Assembly (NCBI GenBank): GCA_039619475.1
Contig: CM077116.1
Location: 166,859,363 to 166,923,362, forward strand
Direction: 5' to 3'
Length of the DNA stretch: 64,000 nucleotides
Origin: Icerya purchasi
Lineage: Eukaryota; Arthropoda; Insecta; Hemiptera; Monophlebidae
In this document: piece after piece, positions 33,806 to 46,560 of the stretch
Numbering within the stretch: the first letter of the stretch is position 1
Layout of the letters: each line of letters begins with the position of its first letter
The notes under the pieces: model-generated
The model's database searches: none
What the model was told of the DNA's origin: nothing
The model's input: only the letters and a program-made list of their open reading frames with translations
Position numbers and translations under genes: made by a program

Positions 33806-36199
33806 GTTTATATATGTATGTATGTATATATAAAATCATTAGGTATACTGTTAGAAAGTATGTCAGTACAGTATATATGTAAATGAAAGGTTTTGATGGT
33901 AACGATAATTTCACACCGATCATTTAAATATCCCTCACATCGATTGATGCGAAGTAGAACTTGAAATATTCAGGTACGAGAACTCCTTTCGTAATAAGAT
34001 AAAAATTTCTTCGTACTGAACAAGCTAATCAATTTGAATCCTATTAAAAACATTTATAAAAATGGGTTTATCATTTTTTGAACATAATTCAAGCAGGTGC
34101 ATTATAAATGATTATCAATTAATATTTTCAGATGTTTTACAGTTTCACTTTTGAATGTTAAATTGCGCGGGTAACATTTAAATAGATGTAAAGGCAAAAA
34201 AAGTGCGTTGAAAGTATGGAAGTAAAAAAAAAAGGGCTCTGTAATAGATGATACATAGAATGTATGGATCTTAGCAGAAGTCAACACCGATACTGCGATA
34301 AATGTAATAAGAGTAAAAAGAAGTTCGCAAACAGTAGCTGCCATGGCTCAAAAATTGTTATCATTACTTCGAGAAGACATGTCAAGGTAGAAGAAATCAT
34401 GAATACGAAAAACAACAGGGGCTAGCAATAATGTAATTTGTGAAATGTAAATCGAACCTTTATGTAAATTGGAAGATAAAAGAACGTTATCAGATACGCT
34501 CAGAAATATACGTGTAGTTCTATTTAATGTGTATCGGCCTTTAAAGTTGATTCAGAAAAGTGGTGAGAAAGGTATGAATGAAGCAGCTCTCGGAGCCATC
34601 ATTCGGATATAAAAGGTTATAAACGGACCAGTTTCCATAGAATTATGGAGAATAGTAGAGTTAGGAGCATAGCTTGTGGCAAAGATACTTCCTTTTGGAT
34701 TGAAATAAGGAGAAAGATTTAAATAATATTTTCCTCGGGAATGTTGGGATTTGGAATTAAAACGTATTCTATTTGAAGGTATATTAATATAAGCGAGATG
34801 ATTTGAGGCGGAAGTTGAGTGTTTTTCTTTGTATCGAATGCGGAAATAAGTTGATGACTTAGTTTGATTTAGATTATGGTTCCTTGTATTATGTTTAGAA
34901 GCACCGAGTACCCAGACTGTTTGACTAAAATGCCCGAAACAAATACAATTTCAGCACATTTCTGCCTCCGAAAGTTAGGTTCAACTTTAACTGAAAAAGG
35001 TTTCTCATAGGAAAGTAAGTTAACTCGGCAATTTTGAACTAAAAAAATTTAGCTTTAATAATTTCTGTTGGAATAAAAAAATCGCTTTTGCAGTCTGTGA
35101 ATATCTCTTATTGGCACAACGAAGAAGCTGCACGCTGAAAGTTTATCTGTGAAGATATTCATCGGTACGTTTTTCAAATCCCGAATTGAGAATAATGAAA
35201 AGACGTATGTATATTAACTTCTTAGTGAATCTTTGCATTTGGTTCGATGTCAGAATCAAAATGTAATTTAATACCGTTTCTTCCAGTGCTTGTGATAGAT
35301 ACGGTCTCGAAGGTTTTTATGAAATGGTTAGCTATAAAAATAGGATGCAAATTACCGATTTTTTCGTTATCCTTGCTCTATACTAGGACGATAAGTTGGT
35401 CATAAGCGATAGTTCGTGAGAAAAAAAAACAGAACCTTTGTTTACTTCAGAACTGCTATATTGCTGAAACTGATTGACTGACGTAGGAGTTTTCATCATC
35501 AGGAAAAGTATCTTGTTAATTTTTGATTCAACTGTTGGTTGACTGTTAAGTTTAGCCGCTTTTTTAATGAGCTGACAGGTTGTATTTGTTTAGTTTGTTT
35601 CGTTTTACGTTTTTTGCTGTCTTGGTACTCTACCTGTCGGTAAGGTGGAGCATTTCCCCCGCTATCGAAGAAACTCATTATTGATGAAGTAATTAATAAT
35701 TATGTAAAAAAATTTAAATAAGTCACCCTTAATGGAGAATCTTTTACACAGACGGTATGAAAAAAAAAGAAGTGAGAAGAAAAGATTTTTAAATTAACAG
35801 ATATATATGAACTCGATCTTTCGAACCTCGCCATGGAGACATCCCGTAGAATGGACCTACAGATGATAGTGTTTCTGTGTCACTCGTAGAAAAGTAAATT
35901 TCAATTGACTACGTCATTTTTTAAAAGAAAAAGAAATTAGTTATAATTTGCGAAATATATACACCACGAAATTAATAATACTAATAATAATAATACAAAA
36001 TAATAACGCTACGACTTATCAGCTAGGATCAGATAAAACAATTTCATTCGGGATAACTGCGACGCAACACAATAGCGTAAACCGAATAATTAACATTATC
36101 AGGTTCCGATTTAACTATAGCTTCTCTGATTTCAAAGGTACAAGTACACTGTTGAAAAAACTAGAAAAATTAATTAGAGAGCTTTAGTGATGTGCTAAT
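32277..36199. other. AT-rich intergenic region
   Basis: Nearly 4 kb without a supported gene. A (TA)n tract is at 33772-33800. A moderately GC-rich patch (33000-33065) and short frames at 34102-34344 (minus) and 35948-36187 (plus) match nothing known. The region ends at the target duplication of the hAT element. Confidence 0.4.
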
Positions 36200-36329
36200 G
36201 TCGTATACAGTGGCGTAGCGTAGGCTTTCGCCGCCTGGGGCCGACCGGAAATTTGCCGCCCCCTCTATATTAATTATTAGTCACAAAAATGAGTAAGTCA
36301 AATAAAGCAGCTTTAAATTTTTTTATTAA

Positions 36330-38869
36330 TTAAAAATGTATATTGCGTGTTTTTTTCATAGCAAAATCTTTTATACAATTATCAATATCAATATGAATGT
36401 CATATTCAATTGCCAGAATAGCTAAATTTGATAGCCTCAACGTGGACATAGTCAATCTGAGATAATTTTTGATTAACTTTAGTTTAGAGAAGCTTCTCTC
36501 GCAACTGGCATTACTGATGGCAGATGTTAAAAAAATTCTCAGCATTATGACAATGTTTGGTGAGCTATCTTCAAGTTTGGACTCGATAATATATTTTAAT
36601 AAACCTAGAGAGCCGGACTTAATGGGCTCTTTTTTACAATCTGGGTCTGTTGTAGCTACGAAAGCTCGTAAACGTATGCGCTCAAGTTGAAATTGTTCTT
36701 TATTAATGTCTTGAGGAGCTTGATTTAAGTTAAGTTCGTCCACGCTCAATATCACTACAGGTCTTAAAAAATCATATTTTTGCGCTAGATTCTGCAGCTG
36801 TTGGAATCTTTCTCGAATTTCAGCAATTACTCCGTCTATTGAAGAAAACATTGTTCGCCTCTTTGAACAATATCTCAACACCTTTACTTCCGTCGTCAAA
36901 TATATGCTTCCTACTGATTCGTCTTGAGGGTTCAAAAGAAATTTCAAGCTTTTCACATAAACTTCTGGCATATCTTAAAGCGTCATCCGCGAATTCCTCT
37001 CGCTTTTCTTCCAATGCAGTCTGTAAAGCACTTATTTTCTGAGCACATTGATGTATATTTAGTCCCTCAGTTTGAAAATTATTTTGAGCATCATTTACTT
37101 CACACAGTACCGGTTGCCAGAAGCCTAAGTAACATAAAAACGAATATGATTACATAGCGACTAATAAGCTTTCTGCATCTGTCTGTGTGTTCAAGCTTTC
37201 TTTCATTTCCATCAGTTTTTTCAGTGCAGTTAAAGTTTCTTTGTAATGATGTCTAATGGAATTTACAGCATCCCCTCTAGCGCTCCAACGTGTGTCCTGA
37301 ACCCTCTTCAAACTTTTTCTTGTGGCTGAAAGAAGAACTTCCCACCGATGTGTCGACGTAGAAAAAAAAGCGTAGCAGCGTTCTTAGCGTACCAAAGAAA
37401 GTCATCGAATTTACCTCCTCTGAAGCTGCATGTAGGCAAACTAGGTTTAGTGAATGGTTTGAGCAAGGAACAAATTCGGCATTGGGATTGATATCCTTTA
37501 TCCACTGTTGCACACCTGTGTGGCATCCAGCCATCGTGGCAGCATTATCGTAAGCTTGCCCTCTACAGTTCATGATGTCGAGCCCATCAGCCTTAAGTTT
37601 GCTTACTATCGTGTCACTTATACCTTCCGCAGTTTTGGTTTTCGTTTCGATGAAATCTATAAAAGATTCCTCTACTCTAACCTCGTGGTTTTCAATTATC
37701 ACATATCGTAATGCTTGGCTTGTTTGATCTTTGTAGGAAATATCCGGGGTTCTGTCAAAGATCACGGAATAATATTTAGCCTTTTGGACACGACTATAAT
37801 TACTTGGCGAACTTTTTTTCCTAAAATTTCTATGAACTCATTTTGAATTTGAGGTGACATATAAGTGAGAGAAATGTTTTGGCCTATTTTTATCCTTACT
37901 AAATGCTCTCTGAGGATCGTACTTTGCTAGAAGATGCACCAATTCTAAAAAGTTTCCTCTGTTAGTACTTATGTCATCTTCCCTGTGGCCACGTAACGCC
38001 AAATTTTGTTTTTCCAGAAATTGTATAATATCAAACATTCTTGTCAGAATTTCATGCCATTTTTTGGTTTCCTTTGACAATATTTCTTGTTCCTTTTTAT
38101 CAATTGTTTGTTCTTTTCGAAGCTTCTTTTTCAACTCCTTCCATTTGCAAAATTTTCCGTTATGTTGAGCACTTAATTCATGATTAGCCACCTTGGGATT
38201 TAATTTCCATCAAGTATTAAATCCGTCGGTGGAGTAAAATTTCGACACATTTGATGGATTGGCATTTTCAAATAAACGACAACAGAAGCAAAACAATGAA
38301 GCTTTCGAAGGAGAATATGCCATCCAAGAGCGTAAAACTTTTTCGCCGTTTGGCAATATCCGGTAAAACCAATCTCTAGTCAACCGTCTCCTCGATAATA
38401 CTTTTGATGTTGTAGAGTCCATGTCTGACTGAACCGTGGGTGATACTGTTGGCTCTTCAGAGAAATCTGTATTCATGTGTTGAACAATTTCAGGACCTCT
38501 CTGTATCAATAGCAACCTTATGTTTGAATCTATACTTTCAGGCCATTTCCCAATGTCGTTGAAATCAATATTTTGTTTGGGTGTCGGAATTTCAGCAATC
38601 ACAGCAGAACTATTTGAATCTGACAAATTCGTACTATCAATCAAAGGTTGCAAGTCGTCAGTATCGGCTATTTGTTCTATTTGAGCTACTTCTTGAGTTC
38701 GAACAACACTAATCTCTGAAGAACTCACACTTGAAGGTCCTGGCGTAGATTCTGGCGTCTCCAAAAGTTTCACAAACTTCAATATAGCTCCTTCATTCTT
38801 CTTGATATTCCCCTCCTTTTCTTTCTTCTTATTCCGATAATATGCTCCACTTTCTTTTGTCCTTTTCAT
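36330..38869 (-). pseudogene. hAT transposase, TTF-type (ZMYM1-like), broken
   Basis: Read from 38869 downwards, the protein has a basic Lys-rich start. A TTF-type zinc finger region follows (WFYRILPNGEKVLRSWMAYS, then FCFCCRLFENANPSNVSKFY), up to an in-frame stop near 38210 where the family has Trp. Next come NLALRGHREDDISTNRGNFL (near 37960), a frameshift near 37840, and the RNase H-like core with NCRGQAYDNAATMAGCHTGV and CSNHSLNLVCLHAA (37277-37765). More breaks follow to 37014. The C-terminal hAT dimerisation domain ISNASCERSFSKLKLIKNYL is near 36480-36540. At least one stop and several frameshifts make it inactive. All parts are colinear with full-length relatives, so little has been lost by deletion. 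Confidence 0.88.
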
Positions 38870-39599
38870 ATTTAGTTAGAGATGTGCTATAAAAGAAAAA
38901 AAAAAATTGTTTATATATATACGAGTATATATAAAAAAAAAACAATTTTATGGCAAACTTTTACTGCCGATATATTGCACATGTATGATAATGAGCTTTT
39001 TTTACTATTTTTTCTTCGAAGGGGGCCCCTTATTCAAAATTAGTCCCGCGCCCTGTAAATCCTTAATCCGCCTAACATGACTCAAAAATATCGCATAACT
39101 TTAAAAAATGTTATATTTCAGTTTATAGCAGAATTTAAAGCAATAAGAATACTATCGATTTTTACATCATCATCATTGGAAATATAAACAAAATACGTAA
39201 AATATAATTCTAAGCCTTCAGAATGTACTGCAACTTAAAAGTAAAGCAAAAAACAATCGTAAGCAATATCTAATCATTAAAATGACAGCATTTGTTTTCT
39301 TTTTGTGTACAAAAATACTTTTAATTTCACTTAATAGCAATCTTATAATTCCTAGTCGCCATTGTACGTTCTAAAATAGAAAACTTTTATCACATCGTAA
39401 AGAAAAGATTAAAGCGTAAGCACCTAAAACAAATAGTTTTCACTCCTAATACATAAAAACCCACCTGTTTATGGTTTTTGCAAAAATATTCTAATTAAAT
39501 CGTCTCGAAACCAGTAAATGCAGCTTGGTAAAGCTAGACGGCTGTGGTCCAGTTCTAACGCATAAGCTTGTGCGATAGAGATGCAATTTGTATAGAATT

Positions 39600-40085
39600 A
39601 GGTTCTTCTTCTTCTTCTTCTTCTTCGGGTGCCGTACGCTACATAGCGCGTTGGCGATCACTATCCCATTTGTCCACGTAGTCCGCCGGTCACCGCCAGT
39701 CGGAAAATGGTCTCCGCGTCTTCAATTTCATTCCATTGACACAGATTTCTGAGCTATGAGTGCCGCTTCCGCCCAATTCCCCGTTTTCCTTCCATTCTGC
39801 CAGTTATCACTAGTTTTGGAATTACATATTTCTGTCCTCGCAAAATATGTCCCAGATAGGCAGCTTTCCTGGATTTAATGGTCTCCATGATTTCTCTTTC
39901 TACTCCGGCACGTTTCATTACTTCTATGTTCGAAACCTTTTCTATCCATGGTATACGCAGCATTCTCCGCATTAACCATATTTCGCAAGCCTCCAGACGA
40001 TTCATAGACCTGACTTTCAACGACCAAGTCTCAGCCCTGTTTCTAAAATGGCGTCGAGTTGGGATCATCGTCACATAGAAGCCAT
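39600..40085 (-). pseudogene. RTE-like RT C-terminal fragment inside hAT
   Basis: The minus-strand frame contains HFRNRAETWSLKVRSMNRLE, WLMRRMLRIPWIEKVSN and RKAAYLGHILRGQKYVIPKL, then GRMEGKRGIGRKR. This is the classic C-terminal end of arthropod endonuclease-reverse transcriptases. Its 3' end is a (GAA)n tail (plus strand ttcttcttc at 39605-39627). The fragment is 5'-truncated. It is nested in the hAT element, so it inserted after that element or was carried by it. Confidence 0.8.
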
Positions 40086-41252
40086 GTTTGACAATGTTAC
40101 AAATTGTTATTTATTGTTCATTTTTGTACATAAAAACTACTATACATATTGGAAAATGAATAGTTACAACTTGTATAATATTTGACCAACTATTTTTGTG
40201 CATTTGTACAGAAATATCACCTTTACAAATAAAATTTGACAAGGAAGCACTTATTTATCTATTTAAATAAATTTAATTGAACTTAATTACTTACCTATTA
40301 GGCGAACGAAAGGAAAATGAAGAACGGTGAGAGATGAAATAGTAACAATTTCTATAATATCTACACAAGAGAAACTTCGGTACTTTACACCCGTTAAATT
40401 CTATAATATTAGGCGAAATAAGTATGTATGTAAAATAAAATCTCGTAATCAAACACGTGGTATCGTAAATCTAACTTCAGTTTATTACATTCGTCATCTC
40501 GTCGATTTTCTCGAAGCACTGCCGGTCTTTATAAAATCATGTCTCTCACGACTATTTCTAACCGAATACCGAGTACACTTGTAACAATTAATAAAAAATA
40601 GCGCCATCGATGTTTCTAGAAAAATCTTAATGTTATTCAGAGCGGCGATTACCCTGCCTGTCTGCACTCTACGCATCAAAATCACGAACAGTGTCATAAA
40701 AAACATTTTTTTTTTTTTTTCTAGCAGCTCATCGATGATGATCAGTTCCTTTCAACGAAACTGTTCTTGCACACTTTCTCTGTCTCCCATCCATATATAT
40801 TCTCCGTCACTCATCTCATCACTGATTGTAAATTGTCGCCGCGTACTTAATTTACACACGCTTATGCAATTACAGAGCCTCCCGCATGTGCAGCCACAAT
40901 ACATTTTTCTGAAATTCTTCACTATAATGCCGAAAACAAATCATAGATCGCGTCCCTTAAAACGTTTAGAATTTTCCGTTTCCGGAGAAACTTAGGGATA
41001 AAGAAATTATACAAACACTCTTATACATATAGAAATGCAAAGTTGTGTAAAAATTTCAAGTTAATCCATCCACTACTTTTCAGGTTTTGCGGCCATAAAC
41101 ATACGCCGTTTCATTTTTATATATATATATATATATCGATTTTTTTAAATTTTTGAATTAAAAAATCGCGGTGCTCGCCGCCGCCCCTTTTCGTATGCCG
41201 CCCGGGGCCATGGCCCCCTCGGCACCCCCCACGCTACGCCACTGGTCGTATA

Positions 41253-41485
41253 AGAATTTAATTTAGCTAAACACTTTGTTGTGATGGCTGTGCAGCTAAA
41301 ACGATCAGATTACCAAATAAGTTTCCGGAGTTCAGATACGCTATGATAAGTAAAGATGACCGATTTAAATTTTCCAGATATATTTTGAGAAAAAAAAATG
41401 AATTTATTGAAATGAAAGAAATCGAAGAGAATGAATGTAAATTGAATTTTGATTAGTAAGTATCCAAAAAATGTTTAATGCCCTT
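41253..41485. other. Spacer between hAT element and RNase H scrap
   Basis: About 230 bases. No gene or repeat is seen. Confidence 0.4.
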
Positions 41486-41486
41486 T

Positions 41487-41742
41487 ATCAGACTGGCTCG
41501 CAGGTAACGTTCTTGTGGGTCCCGGGTCATGCCGACGTGCCGAGGAACGAGGGTGTAAATTTGGCTGCTAAGGCAGCAAAATATAGCCTAATGTCCGAAG
41601 GCGCCTCTCGTCCAGCAACATAAGGCAGAGACATGGGAAATTATGTGGTCGGCTCACACATCATGGTAACGATTCATCAAGGTGAGCACTGAGCTTTGGT
41701 GACCACCGATATTTGCCAAGTCAAAAAAAAAAAAAAAAAAGA
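41487..41742 (+). pseudogene. I-like retrotransposon RNase H fragment with poly(A)
   Basis: The frame reads LFQTGSQVTFLWVPGHADVP followed by RNEGVNLAAKAAKYSL. This is the VxFxWVPGHxxxxxNExxDxxAK motif of the RNase H domain in I-clade non-LTR elements. It breaks soon after and ends in an A run at 41725-41742. The expected Asp in the NExxD position reads as Asn, so the catalytic motif is lost. It is a 5'-truncated copy. Confidence 0.75.
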
Positions 41743-42277
41743 GTTCAATTTTTACTTATTTGCAAATGAATTGCAGCCACTTGAAAAATTGCACTACACA
41801 AAATATAAACCATTTTAATTTTTAGTATGTTGTATAATATTTTTTAAGCTATGAACAAAATATTTAATCGAATACTACGAACAAAATCACATAGAAAGTC
41901 GTTTAAATAGTATAACTGAAAAAATTGTAAAATAAATAATTTAACAATAAAATTTATTTGTAATTAACGAAAATATAATGAAGTTACATTGATATTGTTT
42001 TAATGCGTAAAAAAGGGAAGCATATAAAAGCATTTCTTTCGACAAATATATACTGATTTTAAAGTGTTTGTCGCAGTTTATTATATACTTGTATATGCTG
42101 TCATCATATTTAAAAATGGAAGTAGTTATATTGTTAGACATTCTACACGTGAAAGTAAGTGAGAGACAAATGAATTCTTTCGATTATTTACAAAAGTATT
42201 AATTACGAAATGAAGGATGTATTTTTCAAAAGTTAAATTTTTTATTATAAAAACAAATTTCTATTTGTACTTATAAA

Positions 42278-43798
42278 CAGTGGCGTACTTGGGGCCCCCT
42301 CTGCCTCCCGAAATTTTGAAGAGTTTTAATATCAGGGCCCGTCCAAAGGACAGAAAAACGAGCAACTGCTCAGAGTAGTGCAGTTTGAGAGGCGAAATTA
42401 TATTTATTATACTTACACTGTAAAGGAATAGTTTTTTAAAGTAATATGCCTTATAATACTGGGTTATAAGTGAGACATTTTGCTCTTTTCATTTATGTTC
42501 AATTATATTTCATTTATAAAATAACCGAGTCGTTTATTGTTCTTTTTTTTTTTTAATTGCTTTATCTTCTTCTTCTTGTTGGTGCTGTATCTGCATTAGA
42601 TATTAGCGACTATTCTTCTGGCGTTTTCTCTGTCGGCCATGCTGTGTAGCAATTCCGGTATCCGAATTCCCGTCCATTCTCTCGCATCCTCCATCCAGGT
42701 TCTTCTTCTTCTTCCTCGAGCTCTTTTTCCTTCTATTTTTCCTTCAATGGCTAAGTATTTTTCAAAATTTTCAATCCGGGGATTCTTAGCACCCTCCGAC
42801 CATTTAAGGTCTGCCGGAGACTGAGGGCCGTATTTTTCTGTTTGTTCGCCATTTGAATAGTTTTCTTGAGAAAAGTGATCCAGGTGGTTTCTTCTTGCCT
42901 TCCTAGAGATTTTCTGTTAGGGTTTACTCCCTTAGTCGAAAGAACCCGGGTTTTAGGCGCCGGATACTCGCCTACTCGCTCTGGACTGATATATATCAAT
43001 TCGACTGGGGCACATATGTCACGAGCGAGTTGCTGATAGTCTGCTGTTGTTAATGCAGTAAGACGCTTAACGGTATTTATTAGAAGGAACACTTTCGACA
43101 AGTGAACCCTCCTCCGTTTTCCTATCAGCTGTATATTTTGTGAGTTCCGATTTAGCTCTTCTGATCAGCGCTAAGCCCGCCAAAATAGAAGATTACCACC
43201 CTGCACGACGTGGACGTACAGAACCCACACGGTTATTGTTTCGTTTCTCCACCAGTGGGGCTAGCACTTTACCTTTATAGCGAGGGTAAAAATAGTTCGA
43301 TGTAGAATTTTTTTACTTTTTTTATAATAAATAACCAACAAATAAAGATTTATAATTGTTCACATGGAGGCAATTTTCGTTTTCTCGCTAACACAGGTAA
43401 ACTTGAAATTCTGGCAGACTACTGGAAAGATTTTTGCTAATCATATTTGTTGCATTTTTCATGCTATCAGTTTTTTAATTCACATGGGTGTGCATAGAAA
43501 AAACATTTACGGATTCCGGAAGTTACGGTACATAATTCATAAAGTAGATTTTTATTGAAAAAAAAGAAAAAATAAATAAATAAAAAACTGAAAAGAAAAC
43601 GAAAATCAGACGTAATTTAGATTTTGTTAGTTCTTGCAGTTTGTCAAATGGCTGGTTATTATTAGTGTATCCTAAAACAACGGTATTGAATTTTAAAAAA
43701 CGTAACAATTGACTTTTAATATTCTTATATCTTCGCTCAATTTTTTTGATTTTTAACCCCCCCCTTCTACCTGTAAAAAAGGTTTAGGTACGCCACTG
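42278..43798. mobile_element. hAT-like element with CAGTGGCGTAC ends
   Basis: CAGTGGCGTACTTGG at 42278 and the inverted TAGGTACGCCACTG at 43798 define the element. The flanks cttataaa (42270-42277) and cttatacg (43799-43806) agree at 6 of 8 positions, a decayed hAT duplication. It shares its first eleven terminal bases with the element at 36208, apart from the last position. It carries no hAT transposase. An RTE-like RT end and unassigned sequence fill it. Confidence 0.65.
42560..42780 (-). pseudogene. RTE-like RT C-terminal fragment
   Basis: On the minus strand the frame reads NPRIENFEKYLAIEGKIEGK, RARGRRRRTWMEDAREWTG and, to the stop, LLHSMADRENARRIVANI. This is the terminal part of an RTE-like endonuclease-RT, ending near 42602. 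A GAA-rich microsatellite follows (plus strand tcttcttcttctt at 42568). The adjoining minus frame 42751-43101 lies in another register and is not assignable. It is nested inside the hAT-like element. Confidence 0.7.
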
Positions 43799-43806
43799 CT
43801 TATACG

Positions 43807-45109
43807 ATTTATAATGTAATATAATTTATATTTCATAAAGACATACACATCGATAATCCAGATAATGGAAAAAGACTAGCGGACGTAAATGTGCGATATA
43901 TAACAGCTCCGTTCACAATAAAGGAACAACCAAACGAATTCAAAACATCGACTATACACACAATTAATCCATACCTGAACGGGAAGATAAAAGCCAAACG
44001 ACTAGCGCGATTCTTATCAGATAATAGCTATTCATATATGTACATGAAAATTTCCCTCAGCTCATGCCAATAGCCACAATCACAAAGACACTCACAAGAC
44101 CACTACCCCATCACTCGTCAAAAATCAATTATGCGGATGATGCCGTAGCAGTACGATCATTTTTAATATTCGACAATGCTTGGAAAACCAAAGAATAAAA
44201 TGGCACACAACCGAAGAAATAATTTCTAATTCGAGCATCACCGAAAGATCGCGGCACAAATACCGAATCCGTATCAGTATAAAAACTTTTAAAACTAAAT
44301 ATCCAGCCATGTCGTTATACTATAATTTTTTACATGAGCAATGAAATTTTGCTTACAATAATAAATAGTAATTAACTTATAGTTTTATTCACTTCTTTCA
44401 GTTACAATGCTCTCCACTAGAACTAGCATGCCGCTGTTATTCACTATAACTGATTTTCATAGCAACACCAAACTTTTTAAGCAATGTATGAAATAATCAT
44501 TTTTTTCTTTCGTTACATGTGTATGTAACCGTTAATACATATATAAAATTCACGTGGACATTTTATATTTTATAAATACTAATCGTTATATAAAAATTAA
44601 TCTTTACACTTTGTTTATTGCAAATAATTTCGAGGACCAAAAACAATTATTGCACTTATGAGGGAAATACAAAACAGAAAATATATATCTGAGTCTTTTT
44701 TTAATTTCATGCGGGGCCTAATGTACAAAACATGATGATTTTAATTGTATATTTCGAATTATACGTTATACATCGCTATTTTAAAATTAAATTATACTCG
44801 ATGAGCTTTGCAAAATAAGTACATTGAACAATAGTGTAAGAAATGAAATAATTTATTGAATTTCTAACATATTATTTACTTTTCTTTTGTTCCTGAGTTT
44901 CATTTTTCTAATAATTATTAAAATATCTGTTAGTTAGACAAACTGCACAAATTGTCTACTAAAGAAAAAAAAACAGTAATTTTATTTATACCAATTTATA
45001 TGCTTTCTTCAGTTTAGGGTTCGTCACTACTTGCATATCGATTACTTAAGCTTAAGTGTGGTCTCAATTCAAAATATTGAAACTTTTGCAAATATTTAGG
45101 ATCACTGTT
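43807..45109. other. Intergenic, possible RT scrap
   Basis: Around 44125 the plus strand reads NYADDAVAVRSF, which resembles the YADD box of a reverse transcriptase, but no other RT motif supports it. The rest is AT-rich with nothing recognised. Confidence 0.25.
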
Positions 45110-46560
45110 CGGACTGCTAATGCAACAAATTAGAGTAGTTAATGTCGATTTAACAACATCCTGTTTCAAACCTATTATAGATAGAATCATTCTATGTGGA
45201 AGACCTCCCGTTGCGTGGCCATCGAGATTATGGAGATTTTGATTTAGAAAATCCGCCTAAAAAAAATGAAGGCAGTTTTAGAGCGTTATTGAGGTTACGA
45301 ATCAACGCTGGTGATGTATTAAAAGAACATGTCAAAAATTGCGGTAAAAATGCAACCTATATAAGTTGGAATATTCAAAATCAAATTATAGATGCAAGTG
45401 ATGAAATAATGAAACGAAAAATTGCGTTAGAAATCAGAGATGCGAAATTTTTTACGATTTTAGCCGATGAGTCACAAGATATTATAACAACCGAACAATT
45501 CATGCTTTCTTTTCAATATGTAAAGCACGCAGATAGTAAATACTCTATTTGCGAAAAATTGTTTTCCTTTAAAAAAATCGTGGAGCAAACCGGTAGAAAT
45601 ATAGCTGATGCGATTCTGTCAACTTTGCACAAGTATAATAGTATTCGTGGCCAAGGATATGATGGAGCAGCTGCCATGGGTGGTAAGTTTAATGGCGTTC
45701 AAGCCATTATATCTGAAGAATATCCGACCGCGATTTATGTCCATTGTATGTCACGTAGTCTCTGAATCTTGCGGTTTCGGATGCCGTTAAAATTCATTAA
45801 ATTTGTAATTGAATCGCTGTGGTATGAAAGATAGCCGTCTTTTGAACAGAAATATCTAAAAGAACTATAATATCTCTACATTTGTGGCGAAAAGTTGCTT
45901 AGTTATACTTTGCCTTTGAGCCGAAAGTTACAAGAAAAAGACTCGGATTTATCAAAAGATGTTGATTTGACTATAATCGCTATACGAACAGTTATGGCTG
46001 AAAGAAAAAATGCTGAACCATGTTTTTCAGAAATCAAAATATTGCACAAAGGTTGAATATTTTGATCGAAGCTCCTCGCACAACTACTCAGCAAACTACG
46101 AGAAGTAACGTTTCAGCAGAAAATAAAGAAGAATATTTTTGTCGCAATATTTATATGTCTTGGGTAGACATGTTTATCCGACAACTCAATGCACGTTTTT
46201 TAAAGCATGAAAATATTCTTTCTAGTTTTTTTTGTCTATTTCCTACCAGACAACCAATCGATGGAAATCGAATGAAGCAATTTCTGGAATTATGTCGATT
46301 TTACTCAAAAAAGACCTTCCCCATTACTGGGAATCGTCGTTAAAGTCAAGTATTCAGCTGTGCTACACCGAATTTTGTGATTCCGATCAAGATATTTAAA
46401 TTTCAAAAAACGCTATCACGACATTGGACTTGTGCAATGAGACATAATTTGGCAGTGTAATTACACTCTTACGCATCCTCTGCACCATACCAATTAGTAC
46501 GGCCACCGCAGAAAAATCATTCTTTTTTAACATACGTGTTAAATTTTTGCTTATACTACA
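45110..46560 (+). pseudogene. hAT transposase (ZMYM1-like), broken
   Basis: The best frame (45196-45765) reads MEDLPLRGHRDYGDFDLENP, then FFTILADESQDIITTEQFML and GQGYDGAAAMGGKFNGVQAI, ending near VHCMSRSL where relatives continue HSLNL. A deletion follows. Later pieces (45890-46340) include LPLSRKLQEKDSDLSKDVDL and MFIRQLNARFLKHENILSSF. The C-terminal dimerisation motif appears near 46480 as LRILCTIPISTATAEKSF. It belongs to a lineage different from the transposase at 36330-38869. Several stops and frameshifts are present. I could not identify its TIRs. Confidence 0.82.

Larger units (their letters stand above)
36208..41244 (-). mobile_element. hAT transposon, 5 kb, with 8-bp TSD
   Basis: The ends CAGTGGCGTAGCGT (36208) and ACGCTACGCCACTG (41244) are inverted repeats. 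The exact 8-bp flank gtcgtata occurs at 36200-36207 and 41245-41252, as expected for hAT. A broken transposase lies on the minus strand in the left half. The right half holds an inserted RTE-like 3' fragment (about 39600-40080), (AT)n tracts and GC-rich subterminal sequence (gccgcccggggccatggccc) near 41200. The exact TSD and good TIRs suggest that insertion is younger than many neighbours, although the gene is decayed. Confidence 0.92.

Noticed and set aside
42751..43101. 116-codon minus frame as a gene
   Set aside because: It overlaps the RT C-terminal fragment in a different register and has no recognisable domain.
44125..44160. YADD-like box as a reverse transcriptase
   Set aside because: One four-residue motif without any neighbouring RT motif is not enough.
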